A stretch of DNA of 64,000 bases from Apoderus coryli (GCA_911728435.2 OU452198.1:9334001-9398000); one strand, 5' to 3'; positions 22,383-34,186 are shown, numbered from the stretch's first letter. Notes: generated by a model from the sequence alone, not told the origin. Translations and numbers: made by a program.

Positions 22383-22930
22383 AAATTTGTAAACGCTATA
22401 TTTTTCTTCTCAAAAAGTAGTAATTCTTTTACCTCTGTAAAAATACTGTGAGAAATAAATAAAAACTAAAATCTTAATAAATCGTTTTTTAAAAAATTCT
22501 CGAAAACGGCGAAAGTTAGTTTACTTTTGAAAACACCATTTAAAACGTGGTTAAATTGGACAACTTCTCTCTAATTTAACCGACATTGTAACTCCTACCG
22601 TTGTTTAAATTGTACAAAATAATATGTCATGTCTACAAAAATAGTTCCAAAATTCCAATTTTCTTGCGAAAATCGAAAGAGTTTTTGTATTGCATTGTTT
22701 CAAATTATTTTGTTCTATATGTGAAAATAGCTCTGCTATGCAAACCGTCTATACTTTTTAATTAAAAAAGAAAATACACAAGACGAAGCGAAAATACCAA
22801 AAATTAGAAACAAAAATCATGAATAATGAAAATGAACTACCTATACAAGAACGCCATAATGGGTTCGCTCTCTCTTTCTCTTGCAAGGATTTGTTTAATG
22901 TAGTAATGGATATAAATTATACATTTTTGT

Positions 22931-23900
22931 TTGATGTGTCAAACGAAGAGAATTCAATCACTGGAAATAGGTAGGATTATACCAACTGTCTGTCTGTCTG
23001 TATGTCTGTATCCACGAAAACGCAAAAACCGCTTAACAGATTTGAACCAAATTTGGTACAAAAATACTACTGGACATGGCAAGGAGCTGACTAGATTTTG
23101 GGAAACATTGAGCGTAGGCAAAGGGTTTAAAAGAGGGTTCAAAAATTAAAAAAATTCATAGTTAAACTTATCCGAAATACTGCATAATTTTTTACGCATT
23201 TAATTGAATATAACCTAAAATATTGAACATAAAATATTAGACCACATTGGCGTACGAAAATAGTGTAAAATGGGGTAAAACAGATTTAAAAAAAAATTGC
23301 AGAAATATTAACTAGTTATTTATAGTTTTGATAGAATATAACCTATAAAATGTGTCATGAATAACTTACTTTCATAGGCGTTCGTAAATAGTGGAAAAGG
23401 GGTCAAAACTTAAAAAATATATATTTCCTAAACTTATTCGAAATATGGAATAATTTTTTATAGTTGTGATAGAATATAACCTAAAAAATGTTACATAAAA
23501 GAATTAGTTCACACAGGCGTTCGAAAATAGTCTTAAAAAAGGGTCAAAAACGAAAAAAAAATGTTTCCCAAATATACCAGAAAAATTGGCTAATTATATA
23601 TAGCTTTCATATAAGATAACCTAAAAAATGCAGCATAAAATTTTTATTTACATAGGCGTTCGTAAATAGTAAAAAAGGGATAATTAAAATGTAAAAAATT
23701 TTATATTTAACTAGTTGAATTGGTGTTAAAAATACACGACAAAAATTAATGGTCCATAGGCGTCCGTGAAAATTCTATAAAAGGGTCAGAAAAAATTTGT
23801 ATCCGTGATAACTCAAAAACCACTTAACGGATAACCTACAACATGCAGCATAACAATTTTGTTTACATAGGCGTTCGTAAATAGTAGAAAAGGGAGCAAA
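22931..23900 (+). repeat. Degenerate tandem repeat (locus 2)
   Basis: GGCGTTCGTAAATAGT-like units recur at 23,377, 23,516, 23,655, 23,759 and 23,870, with an earlier degenerate one near 23,251. Spacings are 139, 139, 104 and 111. The array is preceded by a TCTG microsatellite (22,987-23,012) and a stretch AAAACCGCTTAACAGATTTG, a leader often seen in insect dispersed repeats. The two first full units align closely with 2790-3090. Confidence 0.75.
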
Positions 23901-24257
23901 ATAAATTTTATAATAAAACTAAAAAAAAATCAATTAATTTGCGTTCAAGAACTTGGCCTAGATTTGAAATATAAAATATCTGCGTATAAATAGTGCCTCC
24001 AAAGAGAAGAAAAAGGCACAAAACCCGATACTTAAAAAAAAAATAGCTGATGTCTAAAACAAAACAAAAATTTATTAAATTTAGATAAATGACAAAAAGG
24101 TCATAAAATTATTACTTTTACACTTAAATATGGAGAGCTATTCGTGCCTCGAGGGCAACAGATTATTTATGTATAAAATGACCAAAAACAAGTATTTCCG
24201 GTGATATTAAAAAAAAAATTTCATGAAACTAATAGTCTCCATATATATATATTATAT

Positions 24258-25978
24258 ACAGGGTGTCCTATGGTGGCAACCCATTAGATTATTACAGAAA
24301 CTACTTCGAATTGAATTTTGAAAATTTCAGTGTCTATATTGTCAAATATGCTCTACTCAAATAACATTATAGCAACGGCATAGCACTTCCGGTTATACCG
24401 GAAGTTGATGGCAACTTTGTTATTTTAAATGGAACACACTATATATTATTACATTTTTGGATTCTAAATAAGATTTCAGACATATTTCATATATCATGTC
24501 CTATACCTAACGTCAGTCGTTTTGACAAGATTTATGTCAAAATTGACAGTTTAGGGCTCCATGAGAATTCCGTTTTTTCCTTGTAAATCAGTATTTAATA
24601 ATTATTTTGCAGGTATTTTCTTATCAGGTAGGATCTTCTATTTCAAATTGACAAGACATTTTCTGATTAGTTTGTACAGGGTGGTCAAAAAATTATATTG
24701 AAAACGGTTCAAGAAAAACAGTTCAAAGTCAATTTTTTCAAATGGAATGGGTATATTATAATTATTTTATCTTCCTTAGCATTAAAAAATAATGCAATTT
24801 TGTAATAGGTTATCATTTTCTAAAATGCATAGTTTTCGAAATATCGTCATTTTAAATTTATCTGCAGCGCCTACCGTTGTCTCTCTGGAAGCTAGCTAAT
24901 TAATTTAGTTAGCCATGAAATTATTGTCAATTTAACGTCAAACTAAGCGTCAAATTTATAAAAATGTGTGTCTTTCACCATACAAAAAACGTTCAAACTA
25001 AATTTATTTTGAAAATTTCGTTCACGAATAACGTGCGGATTCTCAGAAGCCCAAAAATGACTATTTTGTCTATTAACGATTCCATCTCTCGAAAATTTCG
25101 ACTCATCTGTCCAAATCACTTTTTGCAGAAACCCAGGATCTTCTTGCGTTCGTGTTAAAATGGTTTCGCAGAACCATACACGTCGTTCGGCATCACCTGC
25201 TTCCAGAGCACAAAGATATTTGAATTTAAATGGATGTAAACCACTACTTTTTAATATTTTTGGACAGAGGATTTTGAAATTCCTAGATCTTGTTCAGCAG
25301 CACGCATGTTATTCTTTTCATGGCTAACTAAATTAATTAGCTAGCTTCCAGAGAGACAACGGTAGGCGCTGCAGAAAAATTTAAAATGACGATATTTCGA
25401 AAACTATGCATTTTAGAAAATGATAACCTATTACAAAATTGCATTATTTTTTAATGCTAAAATAATAATAATATACCCATTCCATTTGAAAAAATTGACA
25501 TTCAACTGTTTTTCTTGAACCGTTTTCAATATAATTTTTTGACCACCCTGTATAAACTAATCAGAAAATGTCTTGTCAATTCGAAAAACAAGATCCCACG
25601 TGATAAGAAAATACCTGCAAAATAATTATTAAATACTGATTTACAAGGAAAAAACGGAATTCTTATAGAGTCCTAAACTGTCAATTTTGACATAAATCTT
25701 GATATAAGTCGAAAACGACTGACGTTAGGTATAGGACATGATATATGAAATATGTCTGAAATCTTATTTAGAATCCAAAAATGTAATAATATATAGGGTG
25801 TTTCATTTAAAATCACAAAGTTGCCATCAACTTCCGGTATAACCGGAAGTGCTATGCCGTTGCTATTATATTATTTGAGTAGAGCATACTTGACAATATA
25901 GACACTGAAATTTTGAAAATTCAATTCGAAGTAGTTTCTGAAATAATCTAATGGGTTGCCACCGTAGGACACCCTGTA
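24258..25978. mobile_element. TIR transposon with about 660-bp inverted arms
   Basis: Arms 24,258-24,920 and 25,317-25,978 are near-perfect inverted copies. The outer ends are ACAGGGTGTCCTA-GGTGGCAACCC, each arm has the palindrome TTCCGGT-A/T-ACCGGAA (24,387-24,403 and 25,832-25,848), and each has an internal ACAGGGTGGTCAAAAAATTA. The 396-base centre holds a transposase scrap on the minus strand. A related, less complete copy is at 32,076-33,122. Confidence 0.85.
25005..25320 (-). pseudogene. Tc1/mariner-like transposase fragment in the TIR element
   Basis: The minus strand reads NNMRAAEQDLGISKSSVQ (HTH), a stop/frameshift, then LKSSGLHPFKFKYLCALEAG, RVWFCETILTR, and VIWTDESKFSRDGIVNRQN followed by HFWASENPHVIRE. 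WTDESKF holds the first catalytic Asp and ENPH is the family turn. Nothing is left of the N-terminal domain or of the second and third acidic residues. Since it lies exactly between long inverted arms, the arms probably come from an element mobilised by this transposase family. Confidence 0.8.
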
Positions 25979-27177
25979 TATGATATGGAGAGCTAACAAT
26001 TAGAAATATAAGAAGCGCCAATAAAAAAATAAAGAAGAAACCCAATATCAACCCATTTTAGCTTCAACAACATAAAAACAGTTCTGCCACTGCGTCTTCA
26101 ACGTTCATTATTGTGGCCACAGAGAAAAAGGTAGATTAAATTGGTTTGCTGGCAATATAAACACATTCCGCTATCTAAAATGCAAAAGAAAATAATGATA
26201 AAACATATAAGCTAAACTACGTACCGTTGTTGGTAAGCTTAAACATAGTAAGATAATAAAATATAAAGTAGATATACGGATTAGTTGACTATCATCTTTA
26301 ATTATTTAATTAAATGTCCACAGAAAGTTTTGCACATTGCTTGGGAGAAATAAATACAGAAATGAGAATTCTAAAAGAAAGAAGAACAGTGTGAACTACA
26401 ACTAGCTTACGTTACAATAAAGGGTATTATTAGATACTAATATATCATGCGCCTTTGACATGATTTGGCTCCAACTAATTTCAATAGTCGCCATCATAAT
26501 ACTAATTACAGAATAGGCAAATGAAAACCTCATTTAATAGTGGCACAAACATTCCTTTTGTACTATACAGGGTGGCCCATTGAAAACGAAACAGAGGTAG
26601 ATAATGTAAGTTTTCAGAAAATTTCTAGTACCGCGTGATCCATTAAGAATGCCACTCCGGAGTGGCGCGTGAAGGCCATTTTAAAAGTTAGAACTGTCAG
26701 TTATACATCAAAAGGTGTCTATTTTGAACATGCCCAAATTTTGCCGCAAAATCTAAGGCGCTTATTTTAAAGGTATTTTGATTATCTTTACAAAACTTTA
26801 CTTTGTTCTTAAATTAGTGGATCCGTTTAGGAATTGGGGCAATAAAAACGAATAACAGTAATAGAGGTTGTAATCAAAGCGGTTTCGGTCGTTCCGAAGC
26901 GTTTCTGATATAGACTGTGTCCTATTTTGTTTGATACTGCAGAGCATCTCAGCTTTTATCAATAATAAAGATATAGACTTGCGGTCTTCGCGAGAATGCA
27001 ATGCCACAAACAGAACTAATCTAGCTTCTTTGGGTGTGTTCTTTTAATCGGCGTTATTTTCTGATAAAAACAATCACAGATGGAGGCTGATGGCCTGACG
27101 TAATGGGCTAATAAATTGACGGTGGAATGTGAAAAGCCCGTACCTACTCAAATTTAATTTATTATCTATTTACTTAC
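25979..27177. other. No gene recognised; one MITE fragment
   Basis: The only clear repeat is at 26,568-26,700, starting ATACAGGGTGGCCCATTGAA and continuing AACGAAAC, a MITE end of the CACCCTGTATA class. The rest shows no coding pattern I trust. Confidence 0.5.
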
Positions 27178-27310
27178 CTGCGGATCATGCAAATTCGGGA
27201 GTAGACTCGCCCCTTATGTGAACATAACGATGAAAAGCTGCTGCTGCAATGCTTTCTGAGTGGAATAGGATTTCTAAAAGACAGGTGGCTGATAGGGAGC
27301 CCCCCGACAT
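27178..27310 (-). other. Possible minus-strand exon with strong donor
   Basis: On the minus strand GATCCGCAG is followed by GTAAGT (rc of 27,172-27,177), a perfect donor. Upstream is moderately GC-rich DNA with a small frame from an ATG at 27,310 to a TGA at 27,185 (41 residues: MSGGSLSATCLLEILFHSES, then IAAAAFHRYVHIRG). It could be a 5' UTR or noncoding exon of an unseen gene. There is no homology that I recognise. Confidence 0.25.
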
Positions 27311-28189
27311 TGTCGTTGTCTTTTCACCCAGTTGTAACAGGCGAATTTGGTTGGATGCTCAAGGGATCAAATGAGTCCTAGATGCAGTGACTTTGTCAGA
27401 GTTCCTTCATAAATTCCACATCCAAATTAAAATTAAACCATTTACTTACTAATAAATAAATGTGAAGCATTCTATACGAGTTTTCCTTACTTTTAAAATT
27501 ACTTACCAAATATTTCATCCACTTTTGCTAGATTTTTCTCCTCTCACATAAAACTTCACAGAATTCACACAGAGGAATTAACCGTACAAACATGAATCGG
27601 TAACATAACAAGAGAAACTAAAAGAAACTGGTATATAGTCCGGATGCTAGTGGCCAACATCACCTACAGCCTTGCAAGAAAATTATTAATCTTTGCATAT
27701 GCAACGTTAGAATTTTGGCAAACCTTACAAAAACCTAATTTTTGTAGTTTCCTGAACTTAAAGTATAAAGAGAATATTTGCCTGGCCTTTGATTTTTTTG
27801 AATCCTCAAATAATTACCATACTGATATTTCACGACGAAGAAAGATTGCCACGCATGTTGCTTTAAAAGCCTTATTTCTTCTTTTTCTTCTCCACTCTTA
27901 CCCCTGAAAAGACAAAGGGACAAACAAAGTTGCAGTTCCAGAATATGCATGATATTTGCATTGAACTTGTGGTGGATGTATACAGTTCGGGTCCAAATCA
28001 TTAAAATGAGACTAAAACGAAGTTTATGTTGCGTTGAATTTTGGTTACTGAACCACTACTGGGCCTCCAGGACTACCACGGAGACATTGCGACGAAAGTC
28101 TACATCTCATTATTGCACTCATTTTTTACGTTCTAGGCCCATCATAGTACAACTGACTTGAATGCAATTTGGTTTTATGTATTTTACCG

Positions 28190-28590
28190 TCAGCTGTAGC
28201 TCAGTGGTAATCGGCGTGGCTTTGGGAGCGGAATGCCCTGGTTCGATCCCTACTCTTGCAATTTTTTGAAGTGTATACTTCTTTGGCCGCATGAGAGTGA
28301 TTTTTCAAGGTCGCGTCACGACACGCTTTATAAAATTTTCGTCCCGCAAAAGAGATGAAGCATATAACAAATATGAGGGAAAGAGAGAGACTATATCCTA
28401 TACCATACACTATTATGTATATAGCGGCTTAACGTTGCCTATCCTTCGGTTGTCCCTTTTGTGCCGTGACTCGTATTCCCTTCCTCTCTCATGAAAGAAG
28501 TATTCACTTCTATCACGTGTACTGTGCTGCACGCGTATTTTTTTTTATTTCTAATTTTTGAATAAACTAGTTAGGTAGTTGGGTTAGTTA
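28190..28590 (+). repeat. tRNA-derived SINE
   Basis: A Pol III-type head has box A TAGCTCAGTGG (28,197-28,207) and box B GGTTCGATCCC (28,240-28,250), with the 30-45 bp spacing of a tRNA. The acceptor ends do not pair, so it is not a functional tRNA. A unique body of about 250 bases follows, then a T-rich run and the tail AATTTTTGAATAAACTAG. Nearly the same tail follows the tRNA-like sequence at 30,016. Confidence 0.65.
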
Positions 28591-29370
28591 TGAATGAATG
28601 TTATGATTCTTATGCTTATTATTCTTGCACATACGTGCACATGATGAAGTTTATTTTGTCATTCTACTGGAAATTCAAAATAATGACTACCACAACTATC
28701 ATAGTAATTTTTTTAAATTGATCACTGAGCAACATATTTTTCCACAACTGGCCTGTCTTCTTGGTAGATCCTTAATTCGTACATAAAAATTGCACAATGT
28801 GGGCAGCAGACAGCAGGACTTTAGGACCAGATTAATCTAAAATTCATTTCGATTTTGAAGAACTTGATATATTCATATATTCCGAAAAATTTGACCTCAC
28901 CTGAAATGAATCATCGACACCCTGTACAGAATTCCTGAATCGAAACTGGGTATGAGTTGCCACACTATGGAACATACTGAGCGGCGATGCCAGCCACGCA
29001 CTTGGAAGTAGCAGGGAAGTCTACTTCTACTAGTAGTTTGGGAATCAGGCAGTACTTCCAGAGGCTGCTGTCTAAATGCATTATGGAGGCCCAATAGTGT
29101 TTCGATGAAGTAATTATACTGGTCTTACAATGAACCGAATAGCAGAAGGATTTCTCATCGAACAACAAAACAAATTAAAGTTTATTTTACTGACAACAAG
29201 ATGTTTTTGATGACATCTAGTGTGAGCAGGCAATATGCCCGGTGAAACACAGTTCAAACATGAAGGCCGGACAAGAAGTAACAACTCCATTAATCCTATT
29301 GCCACACTATATACGCGCGAATTCCCTGGCGGAAGGATTTATGTACGAATTGCTTGTTACATAAAGTAAC
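28591..29370. other. Unassigned repeat-like DNA
   Basis: Short open frames on the minus strand (28,897-29,305) resemble no family I know. CACCCTGTACAG at about 28,920 marks a repeat border. The hammerhead at 29,371 is at its right edge. Confidence 0.4.
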
Positions 29371-29413
29371 CACCACTGATGAGTTGTGGATAAACGAAAC
29401 GGCCCGTCTGGTG
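29371..29413 (+). ncRNA. Hammerhead ribozyme, monomer-type
   Basis: CACCA (29,371-29,375) pairs with TGGTG (29,409-29,413) in helix I. CTGATGA (29,376-29,382), helix II GTT/AAC, GAAA (29,396-29,399), then helix III CG-GCC-CG with a real loop, and cleavage after GTC at 29,408. Unlike the others, helix III can close in cis, so this copy could cleave as a monomer. Confidence 0.7.
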
Positions 29414-30015
29414 TGTGAACATTTTGAGTCCATCATTTTGTATTTCTGGGAGTCAAGGAGGCAACAACCCTTAAAATCTATTTAGGAGTCCACTCCCACT
29501 AACTTTCATTGCATAATAGTTTTACCTGAGAGTATTGTGAACGCGCTAAAAAAAAATTGAGATAAAGACGGATATGACCATTTTGAAGTTCCTTGTGACG
29601 ATTTCGACCATTCCCAGATGGAAGTCTGTATGTGTGTCTGTATGTATTTTTCCACTATAGCGCCTAAACGCTCTAACCAATTTTGGAGTATGAGTTTAGA
29701 GGAGTATGAGTTTAGAGGAGTCCTAGGATAAACCCATAGTTTTTCTTTGAAATCGCTTTAGCCCTCTGATAGCCAAATTTTCAAATAGCAGTAGGGTCGA
29801 GTGATACATCATTTTAAAGCATTTTTTATCTGTTTTACAACGATGGGTTACTTTTGATATTGGCCCCGCAATTCTCGAGAAAATTGCGTTTAAAATTTCA
29901 TCAGTTAGGTAGTTGGAACCTGTAACTCTTATTAGAATATAATAAAGTACTAAAGAACAAATAAGGCTCAAGAAAAGAAAACTAAATAATAAAGTACTTT
30001 AATAAAGGGTTTTTG

Positions 30016-30112
30016 GCGCCAGTGATAGAGCGTCCGCTTTGCAAGCGGAAGGTTTTGGGTTCGAATCCCAGCTCTGACAATATTTTTTTTTAAATTTTTG
30101 AATAAAGTAGTT
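30016..30112 (+). repeat. tRNA-Ala(TGC)-like SINE head with tail
   Basis: The anticodon arm TCCGC-TTTGCAA-GCGGA (30,033-30,049) gives anticodon TGC. The T-arm is TTGGG-TTCGAAT-CCCAG, with box B GGTTCGAATCC (30,058-30,068). The 5' half (acceptor and D-arm) is damaged: GGCGCCAGTGATAGAGCG lacks the usual TAGCTCAGTGG, so this is not a working tRNA gene. It runs straight into T9 and AAATTTTTGAATAAAGTAG, the tail shared with the SINE at 28,190. Confidence 0.6.
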
Positions 30113-31392
30113 TATTACGTTAATTTATGGGCAATAACGAAAATAATATCATTATAATAATAATAATTATTAAAATTTTGTTTCGTTATGCACGTCATAT
30201 ATTTTTGATTATATTATATCTTGTCGGAAAAGTTTTGGGGCGACACAACCGATTTTTTTAGAAAGTTGTTGCCACTATCCTGAGGACTAATATGTATGTA
30301 TATATGAGGAAAGCCACAGAGACATATTGTATGATATATGAATGTCGCACTAAGAAATGCACCTCTATGTGGGAAATCCTTTTTCCCTTTGAATTATAGG
30401 CAGCGGAATTTTTACTATATTCTGCACCAGCAAAAGTAAACCTGAGATAAAACTTTGTTAAAGGAAGGCTTATTGTGTAAAAGTAAAATAGGTCTCAATG
30501 GAGGCTGTGTGAATTCTCAAATATGCAATGCGAATGATACAACAGATTGAGATATTTTCCTTGACATCTCGTAGTAAAACAGGCGATGGATTATTATTCT
30601 AGAATATTTCAATGATTACAGTTAGACACTTAGATCCAAATACGTTTTGTTAGACTTCGACCCATTGCCACTATTCTAATTTTTATAAGGAGCACAGTGA
30701 AAATATTTACCTATATACTAATTTTTTGAGGTTCTTTAACAATGTTGCATTTCTCGCACAATTTCCTCAATATTGAGTGTATGCATAACTTCTTTTTCTT
30801 CCATATATATAAAGACTCCATAATATTTTCGCCAAAAGCGCAATGAAAAGAAATAACAAAGTGGTTACATACAGTTGACTGCACAATTGCAAGTATGCAA
30901 AATCAGAATGAAAGCAGAACTTGTAATAATAGGCCACAGTAGTGCAGTTATACGGAAACTATTTTCTAAAATTATTGTTCTGTATGTTGTAAGTTGAAAT
31001 AGGTGTTTGTGGTTGATTTTCTACATACAATTTCTGTTTGATTTATCATTATATGTAAATTATATCTTGCACTGAAAGTAACAGATATTATTAATTATAT
31101 AATCAAAATAAGAAGTAATAATACACGCAGGGTGCGAAATGCAATGATAACAAAATAAAATAATAGACGTTGCATACATTTAATTGTTGCGTAAAATTAT
31201 TTTTCTACATCCGTATTATAATAATATATTTATATGTCAATAATAAGATCCATTATGATACAGATTTTTCATAACGATACAGATTTTTAATCAACAGAAA
31301 TCCATAATTTTTCAACCAAGCATGCTGTGCATTTGACGTTTCTCAATACAAATATAAAAAATCGGTTCACAGACAATTAACTAACAAACATA
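30113..31392. other. No gene recognised
   Basis: AT-rich DNA. I see no coding frame, RNA gene or clear repeat copy here. Confidence 0.5.
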
Positions 31393-31792
31393 CAGGGTTA
31401 TTCACCCCATACGACACCGAATAGTGTGGCTAAACTATTTAATTTCCTAAAAGTTTTATTCATGGGTTCGATAAAAATGCTTTATGGCTACATTTTAAAA
31501 ATATTGTGAATCTATACAGGGTGTCCCAAATATAAGAAATAGTTAAAATATAGTTGTGTTTTTTTTTTAATTGGAATGCCCTGTATATGAATATATTTTT
31601 AAATTCCCCGTTCAAAATAAAACTAACTTTCATTAAAGAACATCTCACCTAAACCTAACAGTTTTTTAAATATTTTAATTTTTATAAAAATATAGACATA
31701 ATTTGAATGAGAAAATTCACACCTACTCGTTTGTTCTTTTTAAGCCAGTCTGGGCTGATAAATATACCCACTCATCACTTGTTACGCCAAAT
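31393..31792 (+). repeat. Dispersed repeat, copy 1 of 4
   Basis: Starts ACAGGGTTATTCAC and contains TTTTATTCATGGGTTCGATA, GGTGTCCCAAATATAAG and TTAAGCCAGTCTGGGCTGAT. Copies are at 49,289-49,682 (same strand), 54,390-54,600 and 61,240-61,463 (both inverted). In the 49-kb copy it runs on into sequence that is found separately at 35,085 here. Confidence 0.75.
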
Positions 31793-32075
31793 ATAAAAAA
31801 TCCCAATACTAAATAATATAAGTTATATGGACGTAAAGTTTAATTCTAAATAACTTGTTTATTTCAAATAACACCCGGTATATGAGGTCAAAATTAGATG
31901 CACAAAGAAATTATCTGTCAAATATTATAATACTTTCCTATGGATAACTCTTGACGTTTTCGTAGAAAATGCACATATTCATAATATTAGTTTAACGTAG
32001 ACCACCCTGTATTTGATGATGCAAAAATTAAAGTTAAAGTAAAGTTTTCCTATAGATATGTATATCTTTAATTTT

Positions 32076-33122
32076 GCATGAAAGGGGCGTTTTCTCATTA
32101 AATAGGGTCTCCTTTTTCCGATACGTACGACATTTTCTGATTTATTCATACAGGGTGGTCAAAAAATTATACTGAAAACGCTGATATAAAAACAGTCGAA
32201 AGTCAGTTTTTTCAAATGTAACAGGTATATTTTTATAATTTTATCTCACGTATCATTAAAAATTAAATAAACTTTCTCATAGGTTACTGATTTCGAAAAT
32301 ATAGTTTACGAAAGTTTAGTTTACGAAATATCAGCAATGTAACATTTTTGAGCATTTTCACTATTTTCGTATATGACTTTGACTAGCTGCAGGCCCAAAA
32401 GTTAATTGTTGGTAATCAGTCGTAATTAATCAGTCATTTTGAAAGGTAAATTTGCTGAAAAACTTTATTATTTTCATGGCACACAATTAATTAGTCAAAG
32501 TAATATACGAGAATAGTGAAAATACTCAAAAATGTTACATTGCCGATGTTTCAAAAACTATGCATTTTCGAGATCAGTAACCTATTAGAAAGTTTCTTTA
32601 ATTTTTAATGATACGTAAGATAATATTATAAAAATATACCTCTTCCATTTGAAAAAACTGACTTTCGACTGTTTTCAGTATTATTTTTTGACCACCCTGT
32701 ATGAATAAATTAGAAAATGTCGTACGTATCGAAAAAAGAAGACCTTATTTAATAAGAAAACGCCTGCAAAATGATTACTAAAGACTTCTTTATAGGAACA
32801 AAAATGTGATTATTATTGAGCCCTAACATGTCAGTTTTGACATAATCTTGACATACGTCAAAAACGGCTGGATTTAGGTATAGGACATGATACATGAAAC
32901 ATGTCTAGAATCTTATGTGGAATCCAAAAATGTCATAATATATAGGGTGTTTCATTTAAAATAACAAAGTCACTATCAACTTCCGGTATAACCGGAAGTG
33001 CTAAGCGGTTGGTATTATGATATTTGAATAGACCATATTCGGTAATACATATACCAAAATTTTCCAAATTCAATTCAAAGTAGTCTCCGAAATATTTTAA
33101 TGGGCCGTCACCATAGGACACC
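32076..33122. mobile_element. Palindromic TIR element, partner of 24,258
   Basis: Arms 32,076-32,388 and 32,497-32,790 are inverted copies around a 108-base centre. The right arm extends to 33,122 with TTCCGGTATAACCGGAA (32,981-32,997) and ends GGACACCCTGTATAT. The left arm is truncated. The sequence is homologous in layout to 24,258-25,978 but without a transposase. Confidence 0.75.
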
Positions 33123-33499
33123 CTGTATATTCCAACTACTTAACTGGTGAAATTTTAAACGCAATTTTCTCGAGACTGATGGGGGCAAATATCAAAAGTG
33201 ACCTATCGCTGCAAAGCACATAAAAAATGATTTAAAATGATGTATCACTCGACCACTACTATGTGGTAAGGATGAAGGTCGTATCTACAAAAATTGTGGT
33301 AACTGAGTTAATGGTACCAATACAGAATTTTATCATTTTCCTGTCATGTGAAGCTAGAACGTGGTATCACGCGTTAAAAAGCTACGAAATATGGATAAAA
33401 AGAACGTCGTATCTACAATGAGCGCTGCTTTGTTAATGAATTTTTGTCGTATGTGTGTTACGTTAAGTTGAAATGTCGTATCTGCTACAAATTCTATAG

Positions 33500-33754
33500 A
33501 TACGACAGTTAAGCAGATACGATTTGCCTAGCGACATAGCAAAGAAGTATATGTATATGGATTTTAAAGAAAACCACCCTCAAATTGAATTTTCTTGTAG
33601 TCTGTACAGACAAGTTGGAAGCGACATGAAAATATCTTTTGCAAATTTGGGACATGAAGACTGTTTCAACTATGAACAGTTCGAACGAAACACAATCAAG
33701 AAATTGTTAATAAAGACTGTGAAATTTGTAAGCAGTATGTCATACATATAGAAA
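33500..33754 (+). pseudogene. Fragment of an uncharacterised arthropod mobile-element protein
   Basis: A 75-residue frame (33,524-33,751) contains YMDFKENHPQIEFSCSLY and ISFANLGHEDCFNYEQF. The pattern of an aromatic-rich start followed by xISFxxLGHEECxxC is one I associate with a group of uncharacterised insect proteins that look transposon-derived. There are no flanking exons or catalytic motifs, and the frame ends shortly after. The upstream DNA (33,300-33,500) has a repeated GTCGTATCT(A/G)C word. The assignment is tentative. Confidence 0.35.
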
Positions 33755-34186
33755 TGGCGATGTCCAGAACAAAAATTGGGCTATATTTCGTTTTTTGGTT
33801 AACGTTGTGAACAATTCAGAAGTTAATATAAATAATTTTTAATTATAAAGTTCCACGTCACAATATAAATTAGGTAAGATTAATCCAAGACCTTATCTAG
33901 AAAACATGGTACAAGTGGAGTTCAAGAGAGACAAAAACAGTTTTATACAGAAATAAATTTGATGAAGAAATAATAGAATTTAATTTGTTAAATGCCACTT
34001 ATCAGAAGCGTGGGCTAAAAAAGCCGAATTGCAAAGAAACAGCACGCAGCGGTTGTGTACACCCCTATCACAGGACTTAAGCGATTTCAACCAAAAACTA
34101 ATGGGTTCATCCTATAGGACTCATATACCAAAATTTAGCTCAATTGGTTAAAGCGTTTGGGCTCTGTCGTGGTAGAATACATACAA

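Larger units (their letters stand above)
21641..22605. mobile_element. Palindrome with a hammerhead-like motif in each arm
   Basis: The arms at 21,690-21,920 and 22,310-22,605 are inverted copies, sharing GGTAGGAGTTACAAT, TTTCTGACATTATT-like and TACTTTTTGAGGAGAAAAA blocks. The left end starts CACTGTGTCCAAGATAAGAA, also found at 51,575. Each arm has a hammerhead-like motif with TTGATGA instead of CTGATGA. No ORF. Confidence 0.65.

Noticed and set aside
28190..28262. Functional tRNA gene at the SINE head
   Set aside because: Acceptor ends do not pair and no anticodon arm of 5 bp is formed; only the Pol III boxes are kept.
28930..28960. CCTGAATCGAAACTGG as a minimal ribozyme
   Set aside because: Helix II is missing entirely; chance resemblance.
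30016..30080. Functional tRNA-Ala gene
   Set aside because: The acceptor 5' strand and D-arm are not formable, and the tail shows it is a SINE head.
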